The notes: a model not told the origin generated them from the letters alone. 64,000 bases of DNA from Apteryx mantelli (GCF_036417845.1 NC_089980.1:48420501-48484500), one strand, 5' to 3'. Shown: positions 1 through 12,800, numbered from the stretch's first letter. Program-made: numbers and translations.

Positions 1-1373
1 CTTGCAGAATATTCAAGAGGTTTCACTCTTGAGGTGGAGACTTCAGACAGACAGACTTCTTCCTGCATCACTATTTCTCTTTTTATCACCCACACTTCAC
101 CAAAAGCAGCAAGGGAAGGGAGGGGCAATCACACAAACATCAGGCATCTTGGGAGAAATTCTTTCTTTGACTTCCTTTTTAATATCAGCCTCCCTATATC
201 CCCATGCAAAGTGTATGTTTTTTCTGGACTCTAAGGAAAACTCTCCAACTTCATCAGCTACACGTAAAAGGCACAACTATGTGTCTTACTGAATTAGTAA
301 GTGATTGAAGCTCATTTACCTGGTGAAGGGAGTTAAACCATTTTCAGAGGGAGGAAAAACAGGAGAGGATGGAATCAAATTCAGCCAAAATAGCAAAGCA
401 ATGGTGAGATCCAGACAGTAATTTAGTTAGATTGGTTTAAACTACTTTTTATTGCATTTGCTTTACTATATGGGGGTAGGGAAAGAGGAGGCTGGTTTTG
501 GAGTTGTAGAATTCTTTGCCTTTATGAATGCAAATGTTTGTGTATGTGGAAGGTTTTGTTTTCCATAGATCTTCTAGCTTTCGTAGTATAACTACATGGG
601 CTTGTGGGTCTCAGTATGGAGGGAGGTGAAAAAAAGATGTATAGGTGCATCATGCACATGACTGCATCATGTAATGTGGAAGCATCTTCTGGCTCTTGCA
701 TTTCTTTTGGGGAAAATTTAGTGACATGTGCACCAGCTTTCCAGTGCTTCAAAGAGGTTCTGGGTCTGCTTTTTATGCACTGAACAGATGGCCAGCCTAT
801 GCCTGGATCAACTGCCTTGCATGCCTGATGTGTCTGGGATAGTTACACTTGCTACATGCTTGAATTGCATGTGTGTGTATTGATGATTTGCCTGGGATTG
901 CTGGACATCAGAAGTCCCAGACAAATGCACTGACCTGAGAACTATTACCAGGGAGAAGAGATGGAGGCAAAATTTTTCTGCTTTGCTCTTTTAGTAAATC
1001 TGTCTGGTTATTGCTGCACAAAATCCTGTGAAAGCAGGACGGACTTGAAGGTGGGGGATCAGCTAGTCTGTGGGAGGAGCTTTTTTAATGTGATTTTTTT
1101 TTTTCCCATTAATACTGCAAGGATAGCTTCCTAAATCTTTGAGTTGTTGACAGCTTTGGAAAAGCCTGTATGCTCCTAGTTTGTCAGGGGTTGGCAACAA
1201 GATGATTACAAGCTAGAGCTCATATGCTGAGATTCCCTTGATACTCTTGATTCAAAGTTGAGGTTTTGTTCCTCCTTCAGATATCCTATGTTGTTACACA
1301 AAGTAGTGTATAAACACCCGCTTTTGAATGTGTGAAATAATCATTGCTATTGTGTTTTTTTTTTTTTCTTCAG
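1..1373 (+). other. MEMO1: MEMO1 intron, 3' part (partial)
   Basis: This is non-coding sequence upstream of the penultimate MEMO1 coding exon. It ends in a long pyrimidine tract (about 1353-1370, mostly T) and a CAG acceptor at 1371-1373. I see no exon, repeat family or RNA gene in it. The short ORFs near its start have no recognisable similarity and no splice context. The intron's 5' end lies before the window. Confidence 0.85.
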
Positions 1374-1478
1374 GGTATGAGCATTATAGAACAGCTAGAT
1401 CCTGTATCTTTTAGCAATTACTTGAAGAAATACCATAATACAATATGTGGAAGACATCCTATTGGAGTATTATTAAAT
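1374..1478 (+). CDS. MEMO1: MEMO1 penultimate coding exon (protein residues about 220-254)
   Basis: This 105-bp exon, in phase 0 at both ends, encodes 35 residues beginning [13 protein letters not shown] and ending HPIGVLLN, which I recognise as MEMO1 (mediator of ErbB2-driven cell motility 1). MEMO1 is a cytosolic protein of about 297 residues with a fold related to class III extradiol dioxygenases. It acts in receptor tyrosine kinase signalling, motility and iron/copper redox handling. Counting back from the C-terminus, the Cys in NTICGRHP (codon 1446-1448) corresponds to human Cys244, a metal ligand together with His49 and His81, and it is intact here. The acceptor is a T-rich tract plus CAG at 1371-1373; the donor is AAT|GTAAGTAG after 1478. 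Both are canonical. The 5' exons lie outside the window. The identification rests on remembered family sequence, not an alignment run here. Confidence 0.96.
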
Positions 1479-2818
1479 GTAAGTAGTTTTTGATTTGAAG
1501 AATACAATTTTTAGCAAAATTGTTTATACTTTTTAAAAATGTAATACTGCTGGAGTATTCCTTAGCTCTAAAATGGCAAGTCTGGAATTAATTTATTTTT
1601 CCAAGTGCTCTCAATTTGGTCTCTAATTTCCTTGTCTTGCACATAGACAAATGTAAGTTCTTACAAGGGCTGAGGTTTTCAATTGCCTGAGGGAGATGAG
1701 GTACCACGTTCCTTTGAAATTCAGTGAAATAATCATTCACTTTCTCTTGGCACTTCAAACGAACAAAAAAAAATCCATCTCCATGGGGAAGTACATATTT
1801 GCTTCTTTTGAATCAGTACTTACAAACATACTTTATATACATATGTATTTTTTTTTCTGTATTGCTATTAGCTAGCTATCGTGAATGCCTTGTGATGTCT
1901 GACAGCATTTTTGAGTTTTGCAAATATGATGAGAGATTGCCTCTGTAAGTATTAGTGCAGTGCACCATTAACTCATAAATTAATGGCGATTAGAATTCAG
2001 ATTAACTGGTACATTCTAGTTATTGTATTCTGCGTTGGTGATGCAGTACAAACATAAACCTGGCTTAACTTAGTTGTCTAAACTGTGTCACAGCTGCTTC
2101 ACAGCACTGTTGGAGTACTACAGATTTGTCATATTACTTAAATGAATCTTACAGTGTACTTTTAATATAATTCAAATATAAAATAATAGGCATATCCTTT
2201 TTTAAAGGGAAAGCTTAATTCATTGGAAATATAGTCTATGGAGAATATATAGAGGAATATTTTAAAGTGGGATCTATAAAAGATTGTACGAGCAATGTCA
2301 ATGTTGGGGATGCATGCAGCAAAATTCAGTACTATGACTTAGCTCTGTAAGAATCTCCAATGCTTACTGTCAAAAAATGATTACCCTTGCAATGAATCTG
2401 AGCTGAATTCTGCTAGTTCACTTTAGCACATTGTCGCATTTTACATACATCTTGGTGCATTTTTTTCCTTAACGGAAAAATACTGTCTAAAAAAGTGTTA
2501 ATAGTGATTTTCTGTTATGTATATGTCTTTGTATAAATTCCCTACAGAATCAAAAGTGTGGTTCTCAAATGATCTTTTTATTTAGTAAGGCTATTTAGTA
2601 ATGTTTTATAGAGCTGTTTGGGTGTGCATAGTGCAATGGGGGGAGCATCAGTGGATACACAGAGCGCAGAAATGGGTTAGGTCCACAAAGCTCTCATTAG
2701 TATGAGAGATGCAAGAATGCCCAAAGACCATTTGGAAGAAAGGACTAAGATCTAGATGATGTCATAAACTATTTCACTGATACTTTTTTCTTTAAACACA
2801 TTTTTTTTCTCTCTTCAG
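1479..2818 (+). other. MEMO1: MEMO1 last intron
   Basis: This 1340-bp, AT-rich intron separates the last two MEMO1 coding exons. It starts GTAAGTAG and ends with a T-rich tract and TCTCTTCAG (acceptor CAG 2816-2818). I see no mobile element or RNA gene inside it. Confidence 0.93.
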
Positions 2819-2950
2819 GCTATCAACGAGCTCCAGAAGAATGGAATGAATATGAGCTTTTCATTTTTGAATTATGCTCAGTCAAGCCAGTGTCGAAACT
2901 GGCAAGACAGCTCAGTGAGTTATGCAGCTGGAGCACTTATGGTCCACTGA
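2819..2950 (+). CDS. MEMO1: MEMO1 last coding exon, C-terminal 43 residues and stop
   Basis: The exon opens in phase 0 with AINELQKNG and runs through NYAQSSQCRNWQDSSV to a TGA stop at 2948-2950, giving 43 residues. This is the conserved MEMO1 C-terminus. From memory the human protein ends in ALTVH whereas this copy ends in ALMVH, and the segment after LLNAI carries Asn where human has Thr; both are conservative for the family. With the preceding exon it gives 78 residues, matching positions 220-297 of a 297-residue protein, so there is no truncation or frameshift. The next gene on the same strand is SRD5A2, about 51 kb downstream, as in other amniotes as far as I recall. Confidence 0.96.
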   Translation, partial: AINELQKNGMNMSFSFLNYAQSSQCRNWQDSSVSYAAGALMVH

Positions 2951-3487
2951 ACCGCTGAATGCTCAGGGATGGCACCTGCACACACTCTGTATACGGGGTC
3001 CCAGCCTAGCCCTTACAAAGATACAGTCCCTGGTCTTTGGGTATACTGAAACCTCAAACTAATAGAACTCTTCTTTTCTAGTAGGTGTAGTCCTTCCTTA
3101 GTTTCAACTCATTTAAAAATGCTTTCTTGTTTAGGACAGTGGAAGGAAGGCTGGTATCAAAATATTTTGTGCTTTTTAAAAAAGATAATGGCTATAAAGG
3201 CATGGTGGCAGACAGTCCTTATACAACATGTAAAGCATTTACCATATCCTAAATTTGCACTCTTCGCAGACCTGTGCACATGTACTCAGCTTTCAGAATA
3301 GTTTTGCAAGTTGTAAACAGAAAAAGGGGTGGAAGCTTTTTAATTAAAAAAAAAAAAAAGAACAACGCATTTATAAATGATCCTGTATTAGAATATAATA
3401 AAACTCCAGTATAGTCAGTTACTACCCGTGATGTACAACAGATATCTTCTATTTTAGTTGCTAATAAAGGGCTACACAAACCAAAAT
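2951..3487 (+). other. MEMO1: MEMO1 3' untranslated region (probable extent)
   Basis: Non-coding sequence follows the MEMO1 stop. Two AATAAA hexamers lie at 3397-3402 and 3463-3468. The second is followed about 25-60 bases later by a T/G-rich stretch (TTGCTTTGTTTTCTGTATG), the usual downstream element. I therefore place a likely cleavage site near 3485. Later AATAAA copies at 4956-4961 and 5078-5083 could serve a longer isoform. No transcript data were available. Confidence 0.6.
3463..3468 (+). terminator. MEMO1: Candidate MEMO1 poly(A) signal AATAAA
   Basis: A canonical hexamer sits 513 bases after the stop codon, with a T/G-rich downstream element. An alternative upstream hexamer is at 3397-3402. 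Which one is used cannot be told from sequence. Confidence 0.5.
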
Positions 3488-4002
3488 AGTCTGATTTAAA
3501 CTTATTGCTTTGTTTTCTGTATGTGGCTGCTTGTCATTAACATCCTTTATCCTCAGTTCTTATGCTTGATAACTCAGCCATTCTGTAAAATACTTCAGAA
3601 CGTATTTTATATTCAACATTTGTTATGACTACTTCATTTACAGATTTTTTTATCTTAAACCTGCACTATGAGTTCAGCTGTGCAAAAGAACTTTAAAAGC
3701 CTTTTTTATATTTTCATTCTTTTTGTTTTACAAAGTTATCTATAAAATATCTTTTGGTATACGATACAAATTTGTATCAGAAATACAGTTTTAATGATTT
3801 TTATGATCAGTTTGATTGATGAAGTGAAATGGATGCAGTATTTTTATTTGAAGTGATTTAATATTGAAAACAATAGCTGGAAATGAGAATTCTTAGAATA
3901 TCTATCAAGCATTCATAGGCCACAGAAGCCATACAGTGCTAAGCTCAAGCAATTATTCCTCAAAGATTTAACTGGGTGGGGAAGGTAAGGCTTCTCTCTC
4001 TT

Positions 4003-4026
4003 TGTGTGTGTGTGTGTGGGGGGGGG
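4003..4026. repeat. (TG)n microsatellite followed by a G run
   Basis: Eight TG units at 4003-4018 run directly into a run of nine G. This is a simple repeat and is likely to be length-variable. Confidence 0.9.
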
Positions 4027-5840
4027 TCCTCTTTTTTTTAATTCTTTGACTGGGGGTAAAATTGTTTCATATTCTTTAAGCACCACCACATCTTAAGAGT
4101 TCTTGTACTTTCTTCTAGCCAAAATAATGGTGTAATTGTTTGAATTACTACCATTCCTGAAGACTTCCTTTTATTCTAATAAGAAATGCAAAATAGAATG
4201 GCAGTACTGGCTCATTGTCTAAATGGAGATTTCATTCCCTGATACTTGACCTGCTGTCAAGCAGCCTCCTTTTACATTCAACTCTTTTGGGTAACAGAGG
4301 GGAATTTCAGAATTCAATTTAGATTATCTTTGAAAGTTGTGGGCATTGCTGCATGCAAAGTCTTCAGCTGAAAGCATAACAGAAATCTTGATATTCTATT
4401 AAAATGCTGAGTATTCTTTTTGTAAACACCACTTTTGCTTGCACCACTTCTATTCTCCTTATCACAGATGGCTGCTACATTAATAATAACAGGTGAATGC
4501 TCCATTTATAGAATGAACTACTTTGCAGATGTTCTGAATTAATCACAAATGCCAGACTTCTTTGCATGTTCTTTCTTTTACTTGCCTTATTGCTCTGCCT
4601 TGTTCTTGAAAATTCTCAGCAGCAGACAGGAGAAACAACTTTCAGATTATTTTTCACAGCCTTGCAGAAAGAATGTGCAAGCAAAACTGAATTGGTAGCC
4701 AGTCTTTATAAATACTTGTCTGACTGTGCCTTATTAAAGTCATTTGATCATGAAGATTTCTTTTTCATCTTTGGTGAATACAAATTTAATTAGGACTCAA
4801 ATTTCTTTCAGTCTTAATGCCAAATGCTTAATGTCATTATTGAAACACATAGTTGATTGGAATGATTAAGTATATATGTTTTCTCTAAGGTAAATACAGT
4901 AATAGCTTCTGAATACAAATATTTAAGTTGCATCTTAGTTCTGTAAGGTATTTTTAATAAAAACAAACATAACTGGAAGAGCTTCAAGGAAATTCATCAA
5001 TCATTTTGCTCAGCACAATGTTATGAAATATCTTACAGTGAAAGCACTTCACATGTAAACTGTGTAATGTATTTCAAAATAAAGTTTCTAATTAAAATGG
5101 GAATTTCTGTGCCTACTAATAATACCAGCAATAGCAGATCAGAAGCCCAATCAGGAAAAAGTTAAAGCTTTGTAGAATCTGCTTTAACTTTAGAAAGATT
5201 TATTGTATAAATCCTTTCTGTTCGAGAGTAGCATATATCTAGTTTCAAAGAAGAACTCAATTTTTTGGCCATGACTTCTCGTGGTTTTGGAGGAAGTTGA
5301 CTTCAGTACTCAGTTTCCTGGTGTCTCAGTTTGGAGCATGTCAAAAGGAAAAGCAAATGTAGAGAACAGTAATTTCTTGAAAAGATCTTCACTGAAGACT
5401 GCAGCCTCATTATTTTTTAGCTTTAGTACATAATCTATTCTCACTCCAATATACACTTGAATATCACATTTGTGTGGTTTACACAATATTGAACATTCAC
5501 TGTCCTATTTGCTTTTTGTGGAGGCTACTTCTATGCATAGGATAACTAGGATTTGACTGCTCCTCTGGTACAATAAATCCATTCAGGAAAGTGACTCTCA
5601 CTTTCAAGTTTTGGCATTCTAGAAAAATGAATGCATATTAAATGTGAAAATGTTGATTAAAATACTGCTTTGCTTTTCTGCTCTCATGTTTACAAAAAAG
5701 TTACAGATTTTTAAGTCTTTTAAAAAGTATTTTTAAATATTATCCAATGAATTCTTAATTCTTCAGTCTAATATTTTTGACACTGAAATGAAGCAATAGT
5801 TCTTCAGCTATTTAGCTTTGAGATCTGCAGAAGCTCAATA

Positions 5841-5876
5841 AATAGCATTAGCAGAAGAAATAGCATTAGCACAAGC
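5841..5876. repeat. Two-copy 18-bp tandem duplication
   Basis: The unit AATAGCATTAGCAGAAGA at 5841-5858 is followed directly by AATAGCATTAGCACAAGC at 5859-5876, differing only near the 3' end. It looks like a recent local slippage duplication. Confidence 0.8.
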
Positions 5877-6404
5877 AGTATCCTGCTGCTGGCCAGTGAA
5901 TGCCTTTGTGTTTGTATCAGGAACCCATATGTTGGGGCTGCGTGTGGTGGGGCTTTTGTTTGTTTTTGTTTTACCTGAGTCTGAGAACATGTGTCCCTCA
6001 AATTATGTTTGACCTCAACATGATAAGAGTTAGATTTAGCTGCTCTCAGCCTTCATGAGCATTAATTAATTTAAATTTTGACTTGAATTGTTTGGATTCA
6101 ATGCTATTACTTGAATTTAGTTTTTACTCCAGTGCAGCCTCCTTTCCTGGAACCTCTGGAAATGCCAGGTACATCCAGGTGTTTTTAGGCCCAGCTTTTG
6201 CTCTTGCTGTTTTCTAGTTAGTTCATTGCTGCGTCTTAGGGGTATTGCTGTATGCATTACTCGGGAATTGTGATTTGATACTTCAGGCACTGAAATGGGG
6301 GGTTTCTGTTTGATGCTTGCACACATGGTCTCCCAGTGCTTAGTGCACCTAGTGTCAGTGGTTGGTGGTGGAGTGTTTTTTGTGTGGGGGTTTTATTTAT
6401 TCCT

Positions 6405-6417
6405 CCCCCCCCCCCCC
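6405..6417. repeat. Poly(C) homopolymer, 13 bases
   Basis: Thirteen consecutive C follow a T-rich segment. This is a simple repeat and a likely sequencing or assembly weak spot. Confidence 0.9.
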
Positions 6418-9070
6418 GATGTTTGTGCTCTCCTCTTATTTCCTCAGGAAAATAGAGAGACCAGCTGCATCAAGGAAAGCTTTGCTTTCAAATTACATCA
6501 GTCATTATGATTTGCAATTGTTATTTCCTCAGGCTGAATTCAATGTGCCAGCTAGTTTCTGATCTGCTCTCAGAAATTGCCCAAACTATTACGTTCATGG
6601 AGAAATGTTTGAAGTCTCTTGTATAGATGACCTTTCCCTCCCTCCTTCTGTGAGAAACTTTAAGTTAAGCCTGAAGCTAGCCTGTGGAAAGATTTTCAGT
6701 ATGAAGAAAAACTGAATTTTAAAATCTGGCTTAATGCACCTCGAAGACGTGAAATGTTTTGATTTTGGGCATGCAGTGCAGCCAGATAGCCTTTTCAATA
6801 GATGGTTGCAAAACATTGCTTGGAATTGGTCCGTAGGGATGAACTGACTTTATTCTTTTGGTAATGCAGAATCTATTAGTCTTATGGTAATGGTCTCTAG
6901 AGTGTTGGGGTTTTTTTCTTCCAAATTTTTTCTTATTTGATTCTGTCTAATTCTGAAAACAGTTTTTCTTTGCATACTGCAGACAATTTCCAGATGCCTG
7001 GTGCCATTTGGGTTTTATCTTATTCCAACATTATCTGTAAACAGCATTTACTTCTTCCTGTCTTGTTTGGGTCCTTATATAGAATATGCATTCCCTGTTG
7101 CAGGGTTCTTAGACATCTCTCCCTTTACTTACACCCCAAGAATGAAAATGTCATGGGTAGTGATGGCTCTAAATTAAGAAAGAGATGATTATCAGTTTTT
7201 AAGAGACTTTTTGTTTGTTTGTTTTTTGTGGGGGCAGAGAAAGTTGAGGAGAATATGTGGGAAGAAAATGGTTGCTTTTCTCCTTTGTTAGGGACTTTTG
7301 TTCCCTGTCCTATTTGGGAGCTGACATACTCTTACTGCTACTTCAAAGAGAAGAAACCTTGGAGGTATTTTATCAAGTCTTGCTCTAGGGCTTCAAACTC
7401 ATGGGGGAGAATCTTATGCTAATATCTTCAAATTACAGGTAAGTTAACGCAAAGGCAGCAGGTGAACTTTTTCCCCTCAAAGATTCTAAGGAGATGATGG
7501 CCGTGTTTGGTTCTTGGTGGATTTAAGAGAAGTAAATAATCATTTCGGGCATGTGATATTGATTAATGGTAAATACATATTCCCCACAAACAGTTCTGTA
7601 TACATCTTTCAAGGCTTGTGAAACCAAAGTTGTTGAACTACTGTTTACATGCACACTCACTCACTCCTAACTTGAGTACTTGTATTTAAATCACACTAAG
7701 GAATTACCCAGAGCCTCAAATCTGTGGTCAGTGAAATCAGTAATGAAACCTGTGACTTCAGTGGTACAGTATCTGCTCTGTGTATGAGAAAGACTTAAAA
7801 GAGGAATCAAATACTGCGTTAAACATTAAAATAGGAACTCTCTGAACCTAAATGTCTCACTTTTTTTTTCTATAATGAATTTTATAGCACAGAGAAATGT
7901 CTTTCCTGAGCCTATGGCTGTGGCTGCACAACGCTAGAAACAGCAGTGATTCTTGCAATGGCAACTATAATTGCATGAAGTCCTTTCTTAAATAAAAAGT
8001 GAATATCATGCTCTTCTGATGAGCTCTTTCAGCATGTAGTGGAGTATTCATGCCTTATCCTTTTTATTTCTCCTGTCCAAAGTAGAACTGAGTTTGCAGT
8101 GACTCAGCTCATATGATACTGCCCTAAATACCAAGGAGGTGTTTCTACAGTATTAGAAATTAAATTGCTTTATATTTGCATGTGGTGCTCTAACATCAAA
8201 TATACTTTCCTTGAATGTCAGCTTCGTAACTGGCCTGATGGAGGATGGTGCAGGGATACCAGCCAGGAAGAGCCCCAGTCCTGGCCGCCAACAGGCAACC
8301 CAGACCCTGGTCCCTTGTCTTGTCTGCTTCCTGCAGAGGGAGGTGGCAGAGGTGGCTAATGCATATGTACTGCCCTGCTGCTGCCATGTGTCCCCTGTAG
8401 GGTGGGATGGCCTCTGAGCAAGCCTTGTGCTAAGGCCAACGTAGTGCTTAGTGCTCTTCTGCCTTGAATGTCTTTTTTCCCTGTAGAGTTAAGCTCAAAG
8501 TGCTTTTTTTTTTTTAATTCTAAAAATAGTTATAAAAAGAACTTGAACAGTGAGCCTGTAAGCTCAGCTGTGATGAATCAGTGTTGAGCTTGTGTATCTT
8601 TTTATGGTAAAAATCTATTTTCCTTTATGGTCACAATGCAAAGAGCCAGTGTTACAAATAACCTATCAGTAAGATGTCTGCTAGAAATGGAGGGTTTGGA
8701 AATGCTGACTGGTTTTATGACTACTTTTGGGGAGAAATCACATTTTTGTCATTGTGAGAAATGTTTTCAGTCTGCGAGGCTGAGATTTAATCAAATGCAA
8801 CTTTCAAGGAGGTGTGAAATAAATTTAACTTGGTTACTGTGTGTGTGAGTACGTTAGCTCTGGTACATGTTCAGACTTTCATCTCTCAGGAGTTATTTGG
8901 AAGGCAGGGCAAAGGAATGCGTGTGTCCCCTATATTTCCAAATCAACTCTATTATCCAAATCATTGGGCTTGTATGGGGAAAATAATTCTGGTAAAGCAG
9001 ACAACAGAAAATTGTGACACATATAAACATGTACTTAAGGGAAGCTACAACAGTATTATTATGTTCACTT

Positions 9071-9092
9071 AAAAAAAAAAAAAAAAAAAAAA
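9071..9092 (+). repeat. Poly(A) tract, 22 bases
   Basis: An uninterrupted run of 22 A follows ATGTTCACTT. It could be the tail of an old retroposed sequence or simple slippage. I see no processed-gene similarity upstream and no clear target-site duplication. Confidence 0.85.
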
Positions 9093-9430
9093 GGTTGTAA
9101 GCAGCTTTCTATGAAGGGTAGGGACAACTCGAACCAGAAGGAGGCAGAGGAAGGACTTGGCTGCTAGTTGTGCACTGTATCCTGGATAGCTCTGTGGCCA
9201 CTGGGGGATACTGGAGGAAAGCAGGGCCTGGTTAATCAACAGACTGGATCATCTCTTGGGAGGCAATTGGCAAAGGAGGGTATTTGCTGCACCATGTTCT
9301 GCACAGCTACTAAGGGATGGCTCTTCACTGGAAAAATTGCAGAGCGAGTTTGCTGTTGTGAGCCTAAATGTGTTGTACGATAAGTGCATAGAACTGAGTT
9401 TGGTTTAAAAGGTGGGTAGCAGAAATACCT

Positions 9431-9846
9431 TTGACACTCTCTCCGCTCCCAGTGAGCTTTACGCCTGCGCTGTCTCTGAGCGCAGGGTTCCTGCGGACTT
9501 CAGGAAAGGCCACATTAAAAATGAACCTGCTTCACGTCAGGCCTTTCCTCTTGGTGGTGGGTAGTCTGCGGAGGCCTCCCCTCCCATCCCTCCGAAAGGC
9601 TGAGCGCTGCAGCAGCCATCCTCTCCTCAGGGAGCCTGGGACGCCCGGCGTGGGGCACGTCCCTGGCCCGAGGGCTGGAGGGCGCCTGTCGGGGGGGCGC
9701 CGGCGTGGGCCCCCCTCGGCCCCGGGAGCGGGCCTTCGCGGCTGCCTGAAACCAAAGTCTCTTCGGATCAGCAGCTCGGCAGTCTTGGTAAAAACAAGAC
9801 AATCCTGTAGTAAAGTTAAATGAAGAACATCAGCATAGAAATGCAG
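9431..9846 (+). other. Orphan CpG-rich patch with an open frame and splice donor; candidate unannotated first exon
   Basis: In otherwise CpG-poor DNA, about 9480-9780 is rich in G+C. I count about 15 CpG in roughly 107 bases at 9640-9750. A 130-codon frame (9431-9823, internal ATG at 9521) crosses it; its product is Arg/Pro/Gly-rich as expected from GC-rich chance translation and matches nothing I know. Just beyond its stop is ATGCAG|GTAAGTG (donor after 9846), an essentially consensus splice donor. Together this resembles a CpG promoter plus first exon of an unannotated non-coding or alternative transcript. Against that, no TATA box, conserved coding signal or matching acceptor can be assigned. 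A fossil CpG-rich repeat is the main alternative. Confidence 0.3.
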
Positions 9847-9879
9847 GTAAGTGCAGAAAATGAATGAGCTTTTTTTTTT

Positions 9880-9896
9880 AAAAAAAAAAAAAAAAA
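9880..9896. repeat. T-run/A-run homopolymer junction
   Basis: A run of ten T (9870-9879) is followed by 17 A (9880-9896). This is simple sequence that can fold back on itself. Confidence 0.85.
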
Positions 9897-12800
9897 GTTA
9901 GATTGAACAGACAGTGAGACAAAGCCTCAGTTCCCAAAGCCCACTGAAGTTATGATCGCAAAGGGTTTTCCTCAGTATTTTTTTTTATTTATTTCTGAAA
10001 TAACAGTTCTTGCTTTCCATAATTCCCTCATAGCAGCCGGCTCAGGAGGGCATATAATTTCTGTTGACTTCAGTGTGTCTTTAAAGAAATACTGCACTGT
10101 AATAATTTAATTCCGTGTTCTGGGGTTCCCAGCTAATGAGAAACCCCACAGCAGCCTTTCTGTGCACATTTTAAACAATCTCTGGCACAACCATGCATGT
10201 ATTTGCTTTGTATATACTTGTAGGTCCTTGTAATAATAATAAAATACATGAAGCCAATAAAAGTCTAAATCAGTACTACATAATGAAATGTGTCTCATTA
10301 GTCTGGATAGGAATCAGCCTTCAGATTTCCCATAGACTAGTATTAGACATGTGCATCAACACGTTGTAATGGGCCATTTTTAACAAGTTCAGTATCGTTC
10401 CGCCGACCAGGTGAGAATTATTTAAAAGTTGCAGTTTGGAAACCACCAGGTTGCAGTTATGTTAGCAGTTCAAAGGCATTTCTAGTTTAACTAGTGCAGA
10501 ACAGCTTCTCTGACACCGGGTCCTAAGGAGATGACATCGGTGCAGGCAGTCGCCAGCCGATTTTGTCCAGAGCGGGTGCAGGGCAGAGCTTTTCCAATGC
10601 CTCGGTCCTCAGGAGCTCCTGGAGCAGGGAGCAAGTACGAACTTGCAAAAAAGAATGAGAAACTGGAAAATATTTGGAGTGGCTTAATTCATGTTTGCAT
10701 ATATAGAGAGCAGTTTACCTCAACTGCTGAACAGACAAGAACAATATATATATTTTTTCTTTTCCTAGTAGAAGCATTACAAGGATCTGGTATTTCAGGA
10801 GTTTAGCCTGCAGAGTTGACTCTGTAGACTCCAAACCTGCAACTACAGAAGCTGCAAAAGAGAAGTAATTACTCCTGAACAGCAGAATAAGGTGGTTGCT
10901 TTTAGTATTTATTCAATGAAGGATTAATGCAGAAAACTCAAAATAATATCAGTTGGCCCAGATGTGAGAAATGCGGTGATCTGACTGATGATGACCAGAA
11001 CTGGAGGCTTGGGTGCTCGGTACTTTTTTAAAAGCAGTGAACAAATATTAAATAGCATTAAATTTCAGTTTTGGAAAAAAGAAAGAAGAGCTGGTTAACA
11101 CTAGATGTCAGTGTCGTGCTTCTCTGTGCCTTCTGCATGGCACTTGAGAGAACGGGGGTTTTTTACTGGGGAAATTGATATGCCCTGACAAGAGCTTACA
11201 GTATTTCTAACCCCAAACAGTCAATAATAATTATTGTTATTTTTAAAAGGGCAGTTAGAGATCCTTTCACTTTTCCAGTTTGTCCTCAGCTTCATGGCCA
11301 TGTCCCAAGGCCCCAACTTCTCACTGTCCCTCTGCAATAACAAATTTTAAGACTTTTTTTTAAGAGTAAAATTACATTAGAGGTTGTCACCTACTACATT
11401 GTCTCTGATACAAGCTAGAGAAAAAAATGGCAACAGCATCTATTAAATAAAAATATTGTTGTTGACAAAGCTCATCAGCGATCATTCAAAAGCTTAGTGA
11501 TGAATTTGATTGTGCACCTTCAGTTTTGTCTCTGGACATGGGCCCTCTTGGATTATGTAATAGCACACGGTTTCCTTAATCATACAAAAATTACTTCACT
11601 TGTTTTGTTTGGCATTTCCAGAAGGCTGTACTTTAGTTCTCGACTAAAAAGTGGGAGTGTTAGCTGAAAGCTGAATCTACCCCATCAAAAAAAGAAAAAA
11701 AGTCGCCCTACAAGTTGCATGAGAAAAAGGAGCAGTTTCATGCGGATTTGAATGCAAGTGAAATTACAGGTAAATTGTTAACTGTGTGGTCCTGTTTCTG
11801 TAGCAGTGGGTGGCAGAAGCCTAATGGGTTGCAGCAGACTGTGCCCAAGTCCCAAATTCTGCTTGTGGCAGATCTTGAAATATTCGGCTTGGCTTGGCCT
11901 GACCGCTCGCGTTGCCAAGGGCCAGGTGGTCAGCAGCAGCCACCTCTGCTGTGGACAGATGTCCACAAGGGTGAAGTCATCAACCCCCTACATACTCAGC
12001 TGCTAGACGTGGGGAGGTTTCAGTACTGCTGTTGAACTTTCCTGGCCCTTCGCCAGCCCCAATCCCGGCATCGCACTGGGAGCAGCTCCTCGGGCTGTGC
12101 CTGAACAGGTATTTGCCGTCTCTTCCAGGAAAACGCCACAAGGAAGCTGGGGGGCTGCACGCAGCCCTCCTGGCGCCCCTTGGCCTGCAGAGGTCAGAGC
12201 AGCCTGCTGCCGCACGGATGCTTCTTACAGAGCCTGGAAAATCTCGTGTGTCCAACCAAGCTCCCATTGAAGTCAGTTGGAGCTGGAGCAAACTTTGTGT
12301 TCCTAAGGAGATGTGGAGCTGCTCAGGAAAAACACGGGTGAGCCAGATCACAGCTGTTATAAATCACGAATGAGTTTGCTGAATGACACTGCTGACAACT
12401 CTCGCAGTGGAACAAAACCAGAGATAGAGAAGATGCACTCAAAATGCATCTGGAGACAAACGTCCATGCTTTATGACCCTGAGCAGAAGGTTCATTTATT
12501 TGGTCTGCCAGTTGATTTTACAAGATTATTTTGTTCATTAAAAAAGGAATAGAAGCCAAGCTGCTTTAAAAAAAAAAAACCTGCTAGGTTCCATTTTCTT
12601 GACATGTGAGCTTTTCCATGATCAGAGTTTCTTTTAGTTGCTGAACTCCTCTTATCTGAGAGTGAGATCTCAGGCTGTATCCAGCTTATTTTATAACTAA
12701 ACAGCATTCCATACTGAAGTCAGAAGGTGAGGGACCAAGAAGTCAGGCTGAAAGAGGAAAAGAAAGGCACTTTTAGCTACTTTTTTTCCATCTGGAGCAG

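Larger units (their letters stand above)
3488..9430. other. Intergenic sequence, no gene recognised
   Basis: This AT-rich stretch downstream of MEMO1 could include a longer 3'UTR isoform up to AATAAA at 5078-5083. It contains low-complexity tracts (listed separately) and only short chance ORFs of 60-83 codons without recognisable domains or splice context. I see no CR1 terminus or RNA gene. Confidence 0.6.
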
